Below are positions 6,530-8,201 of a stretch of 8,201 nt of DNA, in pieces; position 1 is the stretch's first letter, and each line of letters starts with the position of its first letter. The position numbers and the translations under genes were made by a program. The DNA is taken from positions 1 to 8,201 of the forward strand of contig VGIE01000081.1 in assembly GCA_016867955.1 (NCBI GenBank), written 5' to 3'. The stretch comes from Betaproteobacteria bacterium (GTDB lineage Bacteria; Pseudomonadota; Gammaproteobacteria; Burkholderiales; SG8-39). Below the pieces are notes generated by a model. That model was not told where the DNA came from and made no database searches. It saw nothing but the letters and a program-made list of their open reading frames with translations.

Positions 6530-7228
6530 TCAGCCCCGCTTTTGCAGGAGGTTGACGCGTACCGGCTGCGGGAAGTGCCAGCCGTCGGCCTGGCGGTCGC
6601 CCAGTGCCGCGAAGCGGCGTCGCAGTTCGGCATCCTGGGTGGCAAAGCGCACTGCGCGCTCCGGGTCGATGGCAATGGAGTTGTCGCGCCAGGCCTCGTA
6701 GCTGGAATACTTGGCGTCGGCGACATAGCGCGTTTCGCAAACGGCGTCGAGACCGTGTGCGGCGGCGCGCCCGATGGCCTCGAAGGCCTTGCGACGCACG
6801 TCGGTCTCGTCATTGACAGGCTACGATAGGTCGAACTGCGGTTCCTCGGCCAGCGGCTCGGCAATGTAGAGCTGGCCGCCGGGACGCAGCACGCGCCGCG
6901 CTTCGGCCAGGGCGCGGTCCATGCCGGCCACTGGGACGTGGTGAAGGCTGTTGAAGAACACCACCAGGTCCACGCTGCCGGCGGCTGCCGGCAACGACTC
7001 GGCGCCGGCTTCGACATAGGCCTCGTCCGCCGCCCTGGGCTGGGCCAGCGCGCGGCGGATCTGCTGCGGCCCGGGCTCGATGCCGGTCACGTGCGCGCCG
7101 GCGCCCGCCATCAGCCGCGTGAATCGGCCTTCGCCGCAGCCGACGTCGAGCGCCACGCGTCCGGCGAGCGGAACGAGCTCGGTCATGATGTCGAAGTGAT
7201 TTCGTTGGGGCAGTATGCCGGCGCTCAT
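6530..7228 (-). pseudogene. Class I SAM-dependent methyltransferase with an in-frame TAG
   Basis: From ATG 7228-7226 the frame gives 135 residues, a TAG at 6823-6821, then 96 more residues in the same frame to TGA 6532-6530. The first part holds the Rossmann core: motif I VALDVGCGEG at 25-34, the acidic residue Glu51 in VTGIEP, VDLVVFFNSLHHV at 86-98, and RRVLRPGGQLYIAEP at 111-125. Its wording resembles UbiE/Methyltransf_11 proteins. The part after the stop (VNDETDVRRKAFEAI ... YEAWRDNSIAIDPERA ... DGWHFPQPVRVNLL) reads like the normal C-terminus of such enzymes, so the TAG seems to split one gene of about 232 residues. A CAG-to-TAG change would explain it. Alternatives are a sequencing error or suppression. 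The 135-residue product would lack the C-terminal strands. The substrate is unknown. It is the last gene of a probable P450 operon, starting 39 bp after the previous stop with only a weak AGAGA ribosome-binding site. Confidence 0.72.
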
Positions 7229-7267
7229 GGTGATCTCTGGTGGGGCGTCGATGGGAAACTGGCGGCG

Positions 7268-7714
7268 CTAGCGGGCAAGCGCCTGCTCGAGCGCCGTGAC
7301 GATCCGATCGAGTCCCCGCTCCATGTCCTCGCCAAAGCCGATACTCTTGCCGGGGAAGGCGCCACCACCGACGCCGACGACGACGAAAACCACAAAGCCC
7401 ATGATCATGGACAGGGCCTTGCTTGCCGCCCGTGCAGTGCGCAGGTCTTGGATGCGAGTCCGGGCCTGCGGCGACCCCGAGGCCGTGGCCATGCCTTCGG
7501 GCGCCAAGCGATGCTCAGCGGCGGCAATCGAGGCATGGCAACACACCGCCGAGGCGGCCACCAGCCTCGCGACATCATCGGCTACGCCCTTGCGGCAAAG
7601 GGCGAGGCGGATTACCGACTCGCCGTAACCGTGGCGCGCAATCCGCGAGGCGAGGCGGACCGCCTCGCCGAGGGCAGGCGGTTCCTCGATCGAGGCGGGC
7701 TGGGCAAGTGTCAC
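7268..7714 (-). CDS. Hypothetical protein with one membrane helix
   Basis: I do not recognise this family. The frame ends at TAG 7270-7268. The most likely start is GTG 7714-7712, 17 bp after the P450 stop, with GGA about 8 nt upstream, giving 148 residues. No ATG is available early in the frame; the next is at residue 75. The first 98 residues look helical and soluble, with GYGESVIRLALCRKGVADDV at 29-48 and a Cys-Cys at 58-59. A basic stretch (RTRIQDLRTARAASK) leads into a hydrophobic segment at about 101-119 (LSMIMGFVVFVVVGVGGGA), followed by a short amphipathic tail (EDMERGLDRIVTALEQAL). By the positive-inside rule the N-terminal part would be cytoplasmic. There is no signal peptide. The start is uncertain because the frame stays open into the P450 coding end. 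Position suggests operon membership with the P450 and methyltransferase. Confidence 0.6.
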   Translation of the reverse strand: MTLAQPASIEEPPALGEAVRLASRIARHGYGESVIRLALCRKGVADDVARLVAASAVCCHASIAAAEHRLAPEGMATASGSPQARTRIQDLRTARAASKALSMIMGFVVFVVVGVGGGAFPGKSIGFGEDMERGLDRIVTALEQALAR

Positions 7715-7731
7715 CGGGATTCCGCGCGCCG

Positions 7732-8201
7732 CTAGTGCGTCACCGGGTGCAGTATCACCGGGAGCTTGGGCGGCGAATGCAGGAAGAACCCGATGTCCAC
7801 GGGCAGTTCCTCCGCCGCCTCGATGCGGCCCACCCGATCCAGCAACTGGGTGAAGGCGTGCATCATCTCGAGCTGGCCAAGCCGCGCGCCCACGCAGTGG
7901 TGAATGCCCTTGCCGAAGGTGAGAATGTCCCCACTGGCCATGTACTGGCGATCGCTCGCGCCGGCGAAGCGATCGTGGTCGAACTTGAACGGGTCCTTGA
8001 AATGGGTCTCGTCGAAATTGCCGGAGCCGTCGATGCCGATGATCTTGTCGCCGGTCTTGATGGCCTGGTTGCCCAGCGTGGTGTCCGTGATCGCTTCGCG
8101 AATGACCATGGTGAGCGGCGGGAAGTACCGCAGCGCCTCGGCGCAAAAGCCCGACAGCTTTTCGTAGTCACGATAATTGGCGCGCAGCCATTCCCACTCC
8201 T
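7732..8201 (-). CDS. Cytochrome P450 (C-terminal part)
   Basis: About 155 C-terminal residues of a bacterial cytochrome P450, a haem-thiolate monooxygenase; the start lies beyond the right edge. The helix K ExxR motif is present as EALR (8139-8128) followed by YFPP. The PERF-like region reads FKDPFKFDHDRFAG. The haem-binding loop FGKGIHHCVGARLGQLE has the axial cysteine at 7896-7894 and the usual Phe, Gly and preceding His residues. The protein ends ...LPVILHPVTH at TAG 7734-7732. All key residues visible are intact, so the fragment looks functional. The soluble bacterial type is likely, needing separate ferredoxin and reductase partners, none of which is in the window. Substrate and CYP family cannot be assigned from this part. 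It is the first visible gene of the - strand operon. Confidence 0.93.
   Translation of the reverse strand, partial: EWEWLRANYRDYEKLSGFCAEALRYFPPLTMVIREAITDTTLGNQAIKTGDKIIGIDGSGNFDETHFKDPFKFDHDRFAGASDRQYMASGDILTFGKGIHHCVGARLGQLEMMHAFTQLLDRVGRIEAAEELPVDIGFFLHSPPKLPVILHPVTH

Noticed and set aside
6490..7017. A frameshift explanation for the broken methyltransferase
   Set aside because: The two halves are in the same frame (6821 and 6530 differ by a multiple of 3), and the alternative frame reads as meaningless Arg/Pro/Ser-rich sequence. A nonsense codon alone explains the break.
7735..8146. Longer reading of the hypothetical gene running back through the P450
   Set aside because: The part upstream of the P450 stop is the out-of-frame shadow of the P450, which carries intact ExxR and haem-cysteine motifs in the other frame.

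Overview
The window is a GC-rich proteobacterial chromosome segment. Most of it is a conserved housekeeping block on the + strand: hisZ (3' part), purA, a purine-type phosphoribosyltransferase, rnr and rlmB. A tRNA-Leu(CAG) gene sits on the - strand between the phosphoribosyltransferase and rnr. The hisZ-purA-rnr-rlmB order with a tRNA-Leu before rnr is familiar from Beta- and Gammaproteobacteria. The wording of PurA and RlmB and the phosphoribosyltransferase directly after purA look more betaproteobacterial to me, but that is recall, not a computed placement.

Layout: 1-796 is the C-terminal 264 residues of HisZ. 797-967 is a gap rich in inverted repeats. 968-2284 is purA, followed after 29 bp by the phosphoribosyltransferase (2314-2811). 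A short gap leads to tRNA-Leu (3015 down to 2929, - strand), whose apparent sigma70 promoter runs back into the rnr start codon. rnr (3070-5637) and rlmB (5634-6377) share an ATGA overlap. A hairpin and then a markedly AT-rich stretch of about 70 bp (6431-6500) end this block.

From 6530 to the right edge everything is on the - strand and converges on rlmB. In transcription order it holds the C-terminal part of a cytochrome P450 (runs off the right edge), a 148-residue unrecognised protein with one predicted membrane helix, and a class I SAM-dependent methyltransferase interrupted by an in-frame TAG. Spacings of 17 and 39 bp suggest one operon. It looks like accessory metabolism next to a core block.

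Functionally, HisZ, PurA and the phosphoribosyltransferase connect histidine and purine nucleotide metabolism, all linked to PRPP or ATP/IMP. RNase R and RlmB both act on structured or ribosomal RNA. I see no CRISPR array, transposase, phage gene or defence system, and no clear candidate for a wholly new system. The best second-look items are the amber-interrupted methyltransferase, the stacked hairpins before purA, the tRNA promoter overlapping the rnr start, and the AT-rich junction after rlmB.
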